Source: Colivivens sp963645405 (GTDB taxonomy: Bacteria; Bacteroidota; Bacteroidia; Bacteroidales; Bacteroidaceae). Taken from it: DNA of 43,737 nucleotides. The stretch spans positions 1 to 43,737 of the forward strand of contig CAVISR010000009.1 of the NCBI GenBank assembly GCA_963645405.1, read 5' to 3'. The notes beneath the pieces were generated by a model. That model was given only the letters and a program-made list of their open reading frames with translations. It had not been told where the DNA came from and did no database searches. The position numbers and the translations under genes are program-made. Below, one piece after another: positions 33,394-42,154 of the stretch. How positions within the stretch are numbered: the first letter of the stretch is position 1; each line of letters begins with the position of its first letter.

Positions 33394-36300
33394 ATGAAAC
33401 GTACGTTTTTATCGGCCTTGATGTTTCTTGCCATTTGCGGACAAGTGGCAGCGCAGACCTCCAGCACTGTAGGAGGAAAGGTCGTTGACGAGAATGGAGA
33501 ACCCGTGATAGGTGCCCAGATTCAAGTGAAGGGCACTACGTTCGGGACGGTGACTGACCTGGAGGGAAACTTCACTCTGCCAAAGGCAAAGCCGGGAGAC
33601 ACCATCATAATCAACTATCTCGGCATGGGTACGCAGACTGCCAAGGCTGCCCATGGCATGAAGGTGAAGATGCTGTCGGAGAACCAACAGCTGGACGAAA
33701 TCCTCGTCGTGGCTTATGGTCAGCAGACAAAGTCCTCGTTCACAGGTTCTGCCGGTGTGGTTGATGCCGGTACCATCGCTTCACGGTCAGTAAACAATGT
33801 GGCAGACGCTCTCGAAGGACAGGTTGCCGGTGTGCAGATGTACAAAAGTTCGGGTGACCCCTCAGCCACCCCTTCATTCCTCATACGCGGTGTCAGTTCC
33901 ATCAACGCCAGTCAGACTCCTCTTATTATAGTCGACGGCGCACCTTTTGCAGGTTCATGGAACGACATCAATCCAGCCGACGTGGCTTCCATCACAGTAC
34001 TGAAAGACGCTGCATCGAACGCACTCTATGGTGCGCGCGGTGCCAACGGTGTCATCATGGTGACAACCAAGAGTCCGCAGAAAGGCAAGACGGTGGTGAC
34101 GCTCGATGCCAAATGGGGTAGTACGAGCCGGGCTTCGGAGACCTACGACATGGTGAGCGACCCAGGACAGTACTATGAAATGCAGTACAAATCAATCTAC
34201 AACAAGAAAATATCCGATGGTATGTCGGCATACGACGCCCATGTGGCAGCCAACTCCGTATTGGGACAAAACAACGCATCCTCAGGAGGACTGGGCTATA
34301 TGTGCTACACAGTGCCCGACGGTCAGTACCTTATTGGCGACAACGGCAAGTTGAACCCTAACGCCACTCTCGGCAAGGTAATCGAGTACGACGGACAGAA
34401 ATACACCATCACTCCGGACAACTGGCTCGACGAATCACTGCGCCACACCATGCGCCAGGAATACAACGTCAACGTGAACGGCGGCAACGATGCATCGCAG
34501 TTCTATGCTTCCCTGGGCTATCTCGACGAACCGGGTATCGCATACGGTTCGGGCATGAAGCGCTACACAGCACGACTCAAGTCGAACCTGAAAGCCAACG
34601 ACTGGTTGAAGGTGGGCGGCAACGTGAACTATGCACACACAGTGAGCGACCAGGCAGGAAGCGGTTCTGGCTACAACATCTTCTATGCAGCCAGCCGTGT
34701 TGCCCCAATCTATCCGCTCTACATCCGCGACGGTGAGGGCAACATCATGACCGACCTCAACGGAAAGATGTATGACTACGGTGACGGCACCAACGCAGGA
34801 CTCTCGCGTCCGCTGGTGGAGAAGAATACCAACCCGCTGAAGGATGACCGCATTCAGACCAGCAACTCAGTGATCAACTCATTCCAGTTGGCTGGCTTTG
34901 CCGACATCACCCCTAAATTCATCGAAGGACTGAAAATCACGCTCAACGGAACAGTGAGCGACTACGAATACCGTTACACCTCAACCACCCAACCATTCTA
35001 CGGATGGAGCGCCGCTTCCTATCCCGAAGGATATGTAAGCAAATACCACTACCGCTCTTATGCAGTCAACTTCCAGCAGTTGGTGAACTATTCAAAGAGT
35101 TTCGGCTACCACAACATGACACTCCTTCTCGGACATGAGAACAACCGTTCGGTGACGGAGGATGTCTCGGCATCACGCACGGGAATGATTTCCTACTACG
35201 GCAATCAGGAACTGAGCGGAGCCATCAAGGAAAACTCAGGCTACTCTGACCAGAGCAAATACAACACCGAAGGCTACTTCTTCCGCGGACTCTACGACTA
35301 CGACGGCAAGTACTTCGGACAACTCTCTTACCGCCGCGACGCATCCTCACGCTTCGCACCTTCAAACCGATGGGGCGACTTCTACTCATTGGGCGGTGCA
35401 TGGATTCTCACCAAGGAAGACTGGATGGCAAAAACAAGCAACTGGCTCGACATGTTGAAGGTGAAACTCTCGTTCGGTCAGCAGGGCAACGACGGAATAG
35501 GCGATTACCTCTACCGTGACCTTTATGAGATTCGCAACAACAACGGAGAGGTGGCTGTCACCATCTCAAGCAAGGGGAATCCCGACATCACTTGGGAAAC
35601 CAATACCAACGTGAACTTCGGCGCAGAGTTCGCCCTGTTCAAAAATAGGTTGACCGGTAGCCTCGAGTACTTCTACCGCAAGACCACCGACATGCTCAGC
35701 TATGTCTACTTCCCGAAATCTTACGGATATGACGGACGCTACGAGAATGTGGGCGACATGGTGAACCAGGGAGTGGAACTCTCACTCGTCTACAATGCCA
35801 TCCGCTCGAAGGACCTGACATGGAGCATCAACCTGAATGCCACACACTACCGCAACAAGATTACAAAGCTCAACCCAGAGAACAGAAGTGCTGTGTTGGA
35901 CGGTCACCAGGGCTATGTGTCCAACTATAACTTCTATGGTGAGGGACTCCCGATCTACACATGGCGCGTGCCTAAGTACGCAGGTGTGGCAGAAGACGGA
36001 CAGTCGATGTGGTACGTGACCGACGAGAACGGCAAGACCACTACCACCACCACTTACAGCGAAGCAACCTATTATGCTTGCGGCGACCCGACTCCGGACA
36101 TCTACGGCGGTTTCGGCACAACAGTCAACTTCAAGGGATTTGACTTCACAATCAACTTCTCCTACTCAGTGGGTGGCAAGGTGTACGACACTGGCTACCA
36201 GAACCTGATGGCTTGCCCTTCAAGTTCACAAAACGGATTCAACTTCCACAAAGACCTGCTCAACGCATGGTCAGAGGACAACACCGACTCCAACATCCCG

Positions 36301-36585
36301 CACCTGCAGTTCGGCGACACCTATGCCAACTCCGGTTCCGACCGCTTCCTCATCAACGGCAGCTGGTTGAGCCTGCAGAACATAAGCCTGGGCTACACAT
36401 TGCCTAAATCACTCACTTCACGCACAGGACTGGGCAACGTACGTGTGTATGCCACAGCCGACAACGTGTATCTCTGGTCAAAGCGCAAGGGACTCGACCC
36501 ACGCACCAGCTCAACAGGTTCGCCAGGCACAGAGAACTACTCGTTCACACGCACCATCACTGCCGGTGTAACACTTCAGTTCTAA
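33394..36585 (+). CDS. SusC/RagA family TonB-linked outer-membrane transporter
   Basis: A 1063-residue outer-membrane beta-barrel that imports large ligands together with its SusD lid. Domain order: signal peptide (1-20, ending AAQ), carboxypeptidase-regulatory-like domain (GGKVVDENGEPVIGAQI onward to about 95), the SusC TonB-box region DEILVVAYGQQ, the plug (about 110-225, with SNALYGARGANGVIMVTTK) and a barrel ending in TAGVTLQF with a C-terminal Phe. No N-terminal anti-sigma-interacting STN extension is present, so it is not an ECF-sigma transducer. First gene of a five-gene run with SusD, a lipoprotein, a CTD protein and a C10 protease. Substrate is not told by sequence; the protease suggests peptides. 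Confidence 0.97.
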   Translation: MKRTFLSALMFLAICGQVAAQTSSTVGGKVVDENGEPVIGAQIQVKGTTFGTVTDLEGNFTLPKAKPGDTIIINYLGMGTQTAKAAHGMKVKMLSENQQLDEILVVAYGQQTKSSFTGSAGVVDAGTIASRSVNNVADALEGQVAGVQMYKSSGDPSATPSFLIRGVSSINASQTPLIIVDGAPFAGSWNDINPADVASITVLKDAASNALYGARGANGVIMVTTKSPQKGKTVVTLDAKWGSTSRASETYDMVSDPGQYYEMQYKSIYNKKISDGMSAYDAHVAANSVLGQNNASSGGLGYMCYTVPDGQYLIGDNGKLNPNATLGKVIEYDGQKYTITPDNWLDESLRHTMRQEYNVNVNGGNDASQFYASLGYLDEPGIAYGSGMKRYTARLKSNLKANDWLKVGGNVNYAHTVSDQAGSGSGYNIFYAASRVAPIYPLYIRDGEGNIMTDLNGKMYDYGDGTNAGLSRPLVEKNTNPLKDDRIQTSNSVINSFQLAGFADITPKFIEGLKITLNGTVSDYEYRYTSTTQPFYGWSAASYPEGYVSKYHYRSYAVNFQQLVNYSKSFGYHNMTLLLGHENNRSVTEDVSASRTGMISYYGNQELSGAIKENSGYSDQSKYNTEGYFFRGLYDYDGKYFGQLSYRRDASSRFAPSNRWGDFYSLGGAWILTKEDWMAKTSNWLDMLKVKLSFGQQGNDGIGDYLYRDLYEIRNNNGEVAVTISSKGNPDITWETNTNVNFGAEFALFKNRLTGSLEYFYRKTTDMLSYVYFPKSYGYDGRYENVGDMVNQGVELSLVYNAIRSKDLTWSINLNATHYRNKITKLNPENRSAVLDGHQGYVSNYNFYGEGLPIYTWRVPKYAGVAEDGQSMWYVTDENGKTTTTTTYSEATYYACGDPTPDIYGGFGTTVNFKGFDFTINFSYSVGGKVYDTGYQNLMACPSSSQNGFNFHKDLLNAWSEDNTDSNIPHLQFGDTYANSGSDRFLINGSWLSLQNISLGYTLPKSLTSRTGLGNVRVYATADNVYLWSKRKGLDPRTSSTGSPGTENYSFTRTITAGVTLQF

Positions 36586-36609
36586 CCACTTAAACGAAAG
36601 GAAACGAAT

Positions 36610-38361
36610 ATGGACAAGCGAATAAAGACTTTGAAAGTATTGCCATTCATGATAGTTGCAGCCACAATGATGCAGGGCTGCATCGAGGAAGAATTTCCTA
36701 CGGACGCCGTAACTGATTCCCAACTCAACCAGTCGTCCAATTCTGCCAAGAGCCTCCTCAACGGACTCAATGCCATGATGGTCGACCAGTTCACCTACAA
36801 CGGCGACCAGTTGGCTTACGACTGGGGCTATCCTTGCCAGATGGTCATCAGAGACATTCTTGGCGGCGACGAACCGGTGGTGGGATACAATGGCGACGGT
36901 TCTTCAGGCGACTACCTCTATTGGATTGCCGACAACTCATATCTCTCAGTACCTTCACTCTACACCTATTCTTATTATTACGACTTGATTGCCAATGCAA
37001 ACAAGGTGGTGGCAAACTACGGTACAGAGGACTCCAAATACAAGAACTATGCCGGAGCCGCACTGGCATACCGTGCACTGGCTTATCTCGACCTTGCACG
37101 CATGTATGAATTCAAGACAACAGGATTCACCACCCTTGACGGCAAGGCAGAGAAAGTGATGGGACTCACAGTGCCTATCGTGGACGAGAACACCACCAAG
37201 GACCAGTCGAAGAACAACCCGCGTGCACCGTTCTACAAGATGTACCGTTTCATCATGAACGACCTCAACACAGCCGAGACCTACATGGAAGGGTTCGACC
37301 GCGGTTCTTCAAAGGTACTTCCCGACCAGAGCGTGGTCTATGGACTGAAAGCACGTCTGTGGCTTGAGATGGCATCACGCTTCGACAAGTCGTCGAAGGA
37401 ACTCGACACACTGCTCCTTCACGAGAACGACAACGACGGATACACCGCACTTGGCATCTCGTCAGCCAACGAGTGCTATGCCAAGGCAGCCGAATATGCA
37501 AAGAAAGCCATGGAGTCCGACCTCTACTCTCCACTTACCAAGGACGAGTGGCACAACAGCAAGACAGGATTCAACACAGCCAACCATGCATGGATGTGGG
37601 CTGCATCGATGCGCAGCAAGGAGATGATAAGCTACCAGTGGTACACATGGACTTGCTGGATGTCGCCCGAGTCTCCAACCTTCTCTTGGGGACAGTACTT
37701 CGACACTTACCGTGCCATCGACAAGTCACTCTTCGACAAAATCAACCGCAACGACTGGCGTCGCAAGACATGGGTGGCACCTATCGATGCAGGAACAAAC
37801 TCCGACAAAGCCATTCCCGACGGTTACAGCACAATCCTTGACTACGACGAATGGACAACACTCCCGGCATACACCGGACTGAAGTTCCGCATCAACAACG
37901 GCGACAACTCCGACTATCAGGTCGGTATGCTTACCGACATCCCGTTGATGCGTGTGGAGGAGATGTACTTCATCTATGCCGAGGCAACTGCCCACACCAG
38001 CGGTGTTGAGGCAGGCAAGGCTATCCTGGAAGAATTCATGGTCAACCGCTACAACTCAGGAAAGACATACAAGTGCAACGCTACGGATATGGACGGATTC
38101 ATCACAGAGCTGCTGCTGCAGAAGCGTGTGGAATTCTGGGGCGAAGGACTGATTTACTTCGACAACAAGCGCCTGGCACGACAAATCAAGCGCTACTACA
38201 AAGACTCCAACTATCCTGCTACCTACCAGCTCAACTCGATGAAGGATTATGTGGCTCCATGGTTGAACTACTACATCTACGACTATGAGCGCGACAACAA
38301 CCAGGCAGTGGTTCTCAATCCCGACCCGTCGAACACAGTGACTGCCCAGACAGACTATTGA
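36610..38361 (+). CDS. SusD/RagB family nutrient-binding lipoprotein
   Basis: A 583-residue surface lipoprotein (lipobox MQGC, Cys24) that forms the hinged lid on its SusC partner. The N-terminal helical TPR-like scaffold includes AYRALAYLDLARMYE, the typical RagB/SusD segment, and the C-terminus has LLQKRVEFWGEGLIYFDNKR, the other family hallmark. Spaced 24 bases from susC and co-transcribed. The ligand pocket is rich in Trp and Tyr near residues 340-360 (YQWYTWTCWMSPESP). Confidence 0.96.
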   Translation: MDKRIKTLKVLPFMIVAATMMQGCIEEEFPTDAVTDSQLNQSSNSAKSLLNGLNAMMVDQFTYNGDQLAYDWGYPCQMVIRDILGGDEPVVGYNGDGSSGDYLYWIADNSYLSVPSLYTYSYYYDLIANANKVVANYGTEDSKYKNYAGAALAYRALAYLDLARMYEFKTTGFTTLDGKAEKVMGLTVPIVDENTTKDQSKNNPRAPFYKMYRFIMNDLNTAETYMEGFDRGSSKVLPDQSVVYGLKARLWLEMASRFDKSSKELDTLLLHENDNDGYTALGISSANECYAKAAEYAKKAMESDLYSPLTKDEWHNSKTGFNTANHAWMWAASMRSKEMISYQWYTWTCWMSPESPTFSWGQYFDTYRAIDKSLFDKINRNDWRRKTWVAPIDAGTNSDKAIPDGYSTILDYDEWTTLPAYTGLKFRINNGDNSDYQVGMLTDIPLMRVEEMYFIYAEATAHTSGVEAGKAILEEFMVNRYNSGKTYKCNATDMDGFITELLLQKRVEFWGEGLIYFDNKRLARQIKRYYKDSNYPATYQLNSMKDYVAPWLNYYIYDYERDNNQAVVLNPDPSNTVTAQTDY

Positions 38362-38388
38362 TATCAGACACAGATTATTGACAATTAA

Positions 38389-39327
38389 ATGAAGAAAGAC
38401 ATGAAGAAGTTCTCATTTCCAAGATATGTGGCAGGCATGCTCAGTGTGTGCCTGGCTTTCAACCTCGCGTCATGCAGCGACGATGACGACTACTCAGCAG
38501 GCAAACCGACCCAGGCTGGGGCAGTAGGCGCTTACTTCGACAGCTCCAACACCACTTCGTTCGTGCTCACACCGGAGGATGAAACTATCGGACTGACTGT
38601 CTCGCGCACCAAGACCGACACGGCGTGTGTTGTGCCAATCTCAATGGTAAGTGGCGATGCAGAGGCAATACAGGTGCCCGAAAGCCTTTCGTTCGCTGCC
38701 GGCGATTCAGTCCAGACTCTGACCATCGGCATCAATGGACTGACAAAGAAAAAGACCTACAACTTCAAGTTGGCAATAGGTGAGTCAGCAGCCGACCACT
38801 ATTCTGCCACACAGAACGGAACCACCGTGTACAGCGGCTCGGTCATCGTGTCGCAGTGGAAGCAGTTGAAGGACAACGTCAAGTTCTATTATTACATGAA
38901 CGACAAGCTCCCTGAGAACACATCTGAACTTTGGCAACTCGACGGAGTGAACAATTTCTACTTCACCAACTTCATGGGCAGCGGCGAGAGCATGTACTTC
39001 TCAATCAGCGGAGGCTCGGGAATGAATCTCGACGACATGAAGACCTTGACAGGAGAGATCGTTCCGTTCAATGGCAAGGGAGCAGCCACCTTCGACTACT
39101 CAACCTACAAGATGCACTACGTATGGCTCGGACTCGACGAGAACGGCTACGACATCTACAACTGGAGCGTTGGCGACACCAACATCAGCAGTTTCGGATG
39201 GTATGGCGGCTACGACTATGCAGCCGATTCATGGATTGACTGCAGCCAGAACTATGTCTATCTCAAGGGCTACATCAATTCTGCCAAAGTAACCGGCTAT
39301 GTCGATGTATATGGCGTGTGGAATTAA
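38389..39327 (+). CDS. Surface lipoprotein with Calx-beta-like N-terminal domain
   Basis: A 312-residue lipoprotein (lipobox LASC, Cys29, followed by SDDDD, an acidic surface-export-type signal in Bacteroidetes). Residues about 45-150 read as a beta-sandwich resembling Calx-beta/DUF1735-type domains (VPESLSFAAGDSVQTLTI). The C-terminal half, with WKQLKDNVKFYYYMND and many aromatic residues, is probably a ligand-binding or adhesin-like domain. It sits in the third position of the locus, where SusE-like accessory binding proteins usually lie, 27 bases after susD. The family is not recognised with certainty. Confidence 0.75.
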   Translation: MKKDMKKFSFPRYVAGMLSVCLAFNLASCSDDDDYSAGKPTQAGAVGAYFDSSNTTSFVLTPEDETIGLTVSRTKTDTACVVPISMVSGDAEAIQVPESLSFAAGDSVQTLTIGINGLTKKKTYNFKLAIGESAADHYSATQNGTTVYSGSVIVSQWKQLKDNVKFYYYMNDKLPENTSELWQLDGVNNFYFTNFMGSGESMYFSISGGSGMNLDDMKTLTGEIVPFNGKGAATFDYSTYKMHYVWLGLDENGYDIYNWSVGDTNISSFGWYGGYDYAADSWIDCSQNYVYLKGYINSAKVTGYVDVYGVWN

Positions 39328-39343
39328 AGTACACACGCTCCCA

Positions 39344-39442
39344 GCTATCACGAAGCGAAGGTAAGTGACAGTGCTGGCTATCACACAACGAATGTAAGTG
39401 ACAATGCAGATTATCACAAGACAAAGACAAGTGACAACAAAC
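39344..39442. repeat. Three 33-bp tandem repeats between lipoprotein and CTD genes
   Basis: Units starting at 39344, 39377 and 39410 share (G/A)(C/T)TATCAC at the start and AAGTGACA in the second half. They begin 17 bases after the lipoprotein stop codon and fill the gap before the next gene. A minus-strand open frame through them would encode repeats of the form VTYxRxVIA but has no other sign of being a gene. Confidence 0.85.
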
Positions 39443-39468
39443 ACAATATGTTTAACATCTAAATTTTT

Positions 39469-40467
39469 ATGCGTATGAAAAGATTTACTTTAGTAATGAT
39501 GGCAGCCCTTTGCTGCTTGATGAGCCGTGCAGGCGGTCTCACTTTAGACGACTTGGTTGGCGTTTACTCTGTTAAGGCGACAGGATCGGAGTATGTTACT
39601 GACTACAGCACTGCTACTGACATGTCCACAAAGTCTTACAGCGTGGAAATCACAAAGAATGACGACGGAACAATGACTATCAACAACCTGCTTGGTTTCG
39701 GTTCTCAGTTGACTGGTACATTGAACTCCGGAGACTTGACAATCACTGTTGCTCCAGGTACCGTTGCAACATGGTACACTTTCGCATCTTCTGCAAGTGC
39801 ATCACAGAGCGTTGTAGCTGAGATCAGCGGCAGCGGTGACAGCCGGAAGATTTCATTCTATGATTTTGATGTATGGTATGGTGAGTACGGCTATATGGGC
39901 TCAGGCGCTGAAATCGTATTGACAAAGACCAGCGTCTCATTGGAGTGGTCAGTCGAAGGTACAATTGCTTACAATGATTACGACAAGAATGCAGATTACC
40001 ATGTTGGCAGAACAACCCTCTCCAAGTACACAGGTGCAGACGACTACGACTATGTCCTGAAGTTCGACTATGATTATGCCAACCCTGCCGAGATGAAGTT
40101 CAAGGTTGCAGAGAACGGTCAGATTTCTTATGCCAACGGTTGGTATTCAAAGGAAACAGGAACCTATTACTATTACACTTACGAGAATAACTACTGCATG
40201 TTCGTGTACAACGGAGAGTATGCAACATTCTCAGGCGACAAGGACGGTGGCGAAATCTATATCTGGGGTGAAGAGTACACTGCAACAGACTATGTCCGCA
40301 ATGGATATATCTCATTCATGTGGGGCACAAAGGACGGCATCTCCGGCGTTTCTGCAGACGACTCGTTCGATGCATCAGCTCCAGTCTACGACCTCTCAGG
40401 ACGCAAGGTTTCAAAGCCTTCAACTGGCATCTACATCCAGGACGGCAAGAAGTTCTTCGTAAAGTAA
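39469..40467 (+). CDS. Secreted beta-rich protein with type IX-like C-terminal tail
   Basis: A 332-residue exported protein. The signal peptide is short (MKRFTLVMMAALCCLMSRAGG). Two similar beta-rich segments follow, one from about residue 25 to 135 (DDLVGVYSVKATGSEY, then TMTINNLLGFG) and one from about 160 to 290 (WSVEGTIAYNDYDKN, then EMKFKVAENGQISYANGWY), rich in Tyr, Gly and Asp. The C-terminus ends PVYDLSGRKVSKPSTG then IYIQDGKKFFVK, the tail common on secreted Prevotella proteins and similar to type IX sorting signals. Codon choice is richer in T than in the flanking genes. The ligand is unknown. It follows the lipoprotein by 141 bases and precedes the protease by 29. Confidence 0.8.
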   Translation: MRMKRFTLVMMAALCCLMSRAGGLTLDDLVGVYSVKATGSEYVTDYSTATDMSTKSYSVEITKNDDGTMTINNLLGFGSQLTGTLNSGDLTITVAPGTVATWYTFASSASASQSVVAEISGSGDSRKISFYDFDVWYGEYGYMGSGAEIVLTKTSVSLEWSVEGTIAYNDYDKNADYHVGRTTLSKYTGADDYDYVLKFDYDYANPAEMKFKVAENGQISYANGWYSKETGTYYYYTYENNYCMFVYNGEYATFSGDKDGGEIYIWGEEYTATDYVRNGYISFMWGTKDGISGVSADDSFDASAPVYDLSGRKVSKPSTGIYIQDGKKFFVK

Positions 40468-40496
40468 TGGGATTGGTCATGGCAAGATAATGTGAC

Positions 40497-41381
40497 ATGA
40501 ACAAGTCATTCACGATTCTTCTATATCTGCTTCTTTTGTCAGCTCCGGCACTCTCGCAAGAGGACCACGGCACTGCAAAAGAAGCAGTTTCTGTTTCCGC
40601 TCCCGACGGAAGCAAAGCAGACGGTAAGCGCATCTCGCCCATACCCGAGGGCTGCAAGCCCGAAGTGCCGCATTTCATCCACACCACATGGGGACAGGAT
40701 GCACCTTACAGCAACGAAACTCCCACCGACTCCACTGGCACGCACTGCTGCACGGGTTGCGTGGCAACATCGCTTGCCCAGATTATGAACTACTACCGCT
40801 ATCCCGACAAACTTGCCGACGGCACAGAGATTGACTGGGCATCGATGCGCGACTCCTACTCAGGCGAATATTCCGAGAGTGAGGGTAGGGCAGTAGCGCT
40901 GCTCATGGCACGTTGTGGCAAGGCAGTGAAGATGCACTACGGGGTGAAGGTGAGTCTCACCTATCCGAAGGAAACAGCCGACGGAGTGGTACGTGAGTTC
41001 GGTTACATCGTCAAGGACTACGGCTACAAGGACTATCCCAACAATCCCAACTACGATGATGCCAAGTGGAAGGAAGTGGTGTACCGTGAGCTCAGTGCCG
41101 GTCGCCCCGTCCTTTATGGCGGCACATCTTACAAGCATGGTCCCGATGATTACTTCTCCCACTCGTTCATTCTCGACGGCTACGACCGTGAGGGACGGGT
41201 ACACGTCAACTACGGACTCAACGGCAATGGCAATGGCTATTACGACCTGGACCGCCTGCCACTCAAATGTGACGGCATCGACGAGGAGTTCGACACCTAC
41301 CAGACACTCGTCGTCATCCATCGTCCCGAAGACGGACCGATAGCGTACGATTTGGAACCATTGATGTTCAAGAAAAATTAA
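40497..41381 (+). CDS. C10 family (streptopain-like) cysteine protease
   Basis: A 294-residue exported peptidase. A signal peptide ends near LSAPALSQ. The family core is visible: TTWGQDAPYSNETP, then TGCVATSLAQIMNYY with nucleophile Cys88, and YFSHSFILDGYD with catalytic His222, followed by HVNYGLNGNGNGYY. Streptopain and Bacteroides fragilis Bfp enzymes carry a longer pro-domain; here only about 35 residues separate the signal from the core, so no classical inhibitory pro-domain exists. A second Cys pair (Cys84, Cys85) lies next to the nucleophile. No C-terminal sorting tail, so it probably works in the periplasm or is released. It ends the susC locus and suggests that imported peptides are cut further. 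Confidence 0.9.
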   Translation: MNKSFTILLYLLLLSAPALSQEDHGTAKEAVSVSAPDGSKADGKRISPIPEGCKPEVPHFIHTTWGQDAPYSNETPTDSTGTHCCTGCVATSLAQIMNYYRYPDKLADGTEIDWASMRDSYSGEYSESEGRAVALLMARCGKAVKMHYGVKVSLTYPKETADGVVREFGYIVKDYGYKDYPNNPNYDDAKWKEVVYRELSAGRPVLYGGTSYKHGPDDYFSHSFILDGYDREGRVHVNYGLNGNGNGYYDLDRLPLKCDGIDEEFDTYQTLVVIHRPEDGPIAYDLEPLMFKKN

Positions 41382-41469
41382 TGACAAGATTGGCGAGTCA
41401 TTACACGAAGATTAATGTTGAAGAAATCTCGCACACTGCATGGTTAATCGAATATTCACATCGTTAATC

Positions 41470-41501
41470 TTTGGCTGTTCAGAATAAAACGACTATCTTT
41501 G
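41470..41501 (+). promoter_or_regulatory. Promoter of the DUF3791 pair
   Basis: TTTG (41470-41473), 20 bases, TATCTTTG (41494-41501): a full-consensus Bacteroidetes promoter. The transcript would begin only a few bases before the ATG at 41526, so the leader is very short. Confidence 0.8.
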
Positions 41502-41525
41502 CAGCTGATAAAGAGATTGAAACGT

Positions 41526-41732
41526 ATGGACAAGATAAGATTCATAAACTTATGCATCGTGGAGTTCGGCAGGAAGTTCAAGATGCCTGCCGCTGTAGCA
41601 TTCAACTACCTGAAGCAGTACAAGGCACTGGAGTTTATCGACAAGCACTATCAGGCACAACATTTGCTTCCCCTTGACGACACATTGAAAGACCTGCGAA
41701 CCTATTGCAGAAAGAATGGAGGAACTGTATGA
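41526..41732 (+). CDS. DUF3791 family small protein
   Basis: A 68-residue cytoplasmic protein. The pattern FINLCIVEFGRKFKM, AFNYLKQYKALEFIDKHY and TYCRKNGG matches DUF3791, a small helical family of Bacteroidetes and Firmicutes often found in short operons with DUF3990 (ADP-ribosyltransferase-like) genes. The ATG at 41526 is chosen because a TTG nine codons earlier lies inside the -7 element of the promoter. Its stop overlaps the next start (ATGA). No DUF3990 gene follows, so the partner may be lost or located elsewhere. Function unproved. Confidence 0.75.
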   Translation: MDKIRFINLCIVEFGRKFKMPAAVAFNYLKQYKALEFIDKHYQAQHLLPLDDTLKDLRTYCRKNGGTV

Positions 41733-41968
41733 TGAAACTGAAGAAATCACAGATACAGTTTATCATCAACTGCGACGTGGAGGAGATGGTGAACGAGCTC
41801 CATACAGAGTATCACCTTCCATTAATAGACGCCTTCGATGCTGTCTACAACTCCCGGCTGTACCAGAAACTGATTGATACGAACAATGGACTCTACATAC
41901 AAAGTCCCCTCTACCAACTCTCATATCTGAAGGAAGAGTTGAAGCCTCACCTCGACCCTCTCCAGTAG
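41729..41968 (+). CDS. Small helical protein of the DUF3791/DUF3990 neighbourhood
   Basis: A 79-residue protein starting MMKLKKSQIQFIINC, with AFDAVYNSRLYQKLIDTNNG and GLYIQSPLYQLSYLKEELK. This resembles the small protein that usually follows DUF3990 in three-gene modules (YNS..Y..L.D...GLY.QS motif). It overlaps the DUF3791 stop by four bases, and either of two adjacent Met codons can serve as start. No signal peptide or membrane helix. If the module is toxin-antitoxin-like, these two would be the non-toxic parts. This is inference from gene order remembered for related genomes. Confidence 0.7.
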   Translation: MMKLKKSQIQFIINCDVEEMVNELHTEYHLPLIDAFDAVYNSRLYQKLIDTNNGLYIQSPLYQLSYLKEELKPHLDPLQ

Positions 41969-41980
41969 AGAAGGAGTAAA

Positions 41981-42085
41981 GCCATCCGGATGGGGCGAGC
42001 GAATGCGAGCTAGGAGCCAGCTCTCTCCGAGAGCGCTGACTCCTAACCCGCCCGCAAGTCAGCGCCCCCTCCGGACGGCCAACAT
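41981..42085. repeat. REPIN-like element, compact hairpin form (copy 4)
   Basis: TAGGAGCCAGCTC..GAGCGCTGACTCCTA (42011-42045) is a nearly complete inverted repeat whose centre is CTCTC-TCC-GAGAG. CCATCCGGATGG (41982-41993) precedes it and CCCTCCGGACGG (42068-42080 region) follows, as at copy 1. After it lies an A/C-rich stretch of three AAAACCC-type units (about 42096-42118), and the IS end. The whole 41969-42341 gap holds no gene. Confidence 0.7.
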
Positions 42086-42154
42086 AAAACATAACACCTA
42101 AAACCCAAAACCCAAAACATCAATCCCCGTCAATCATCCATTAATCTTTCATTA

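Noticed and set aside
39229..39444. Minus-strand frame through the 33-bp repeats
   Set aside because: Its repeats follow from the DNA period being a multiple of three; it overlaps the lipoprotein gene and has no homologue I recognise.
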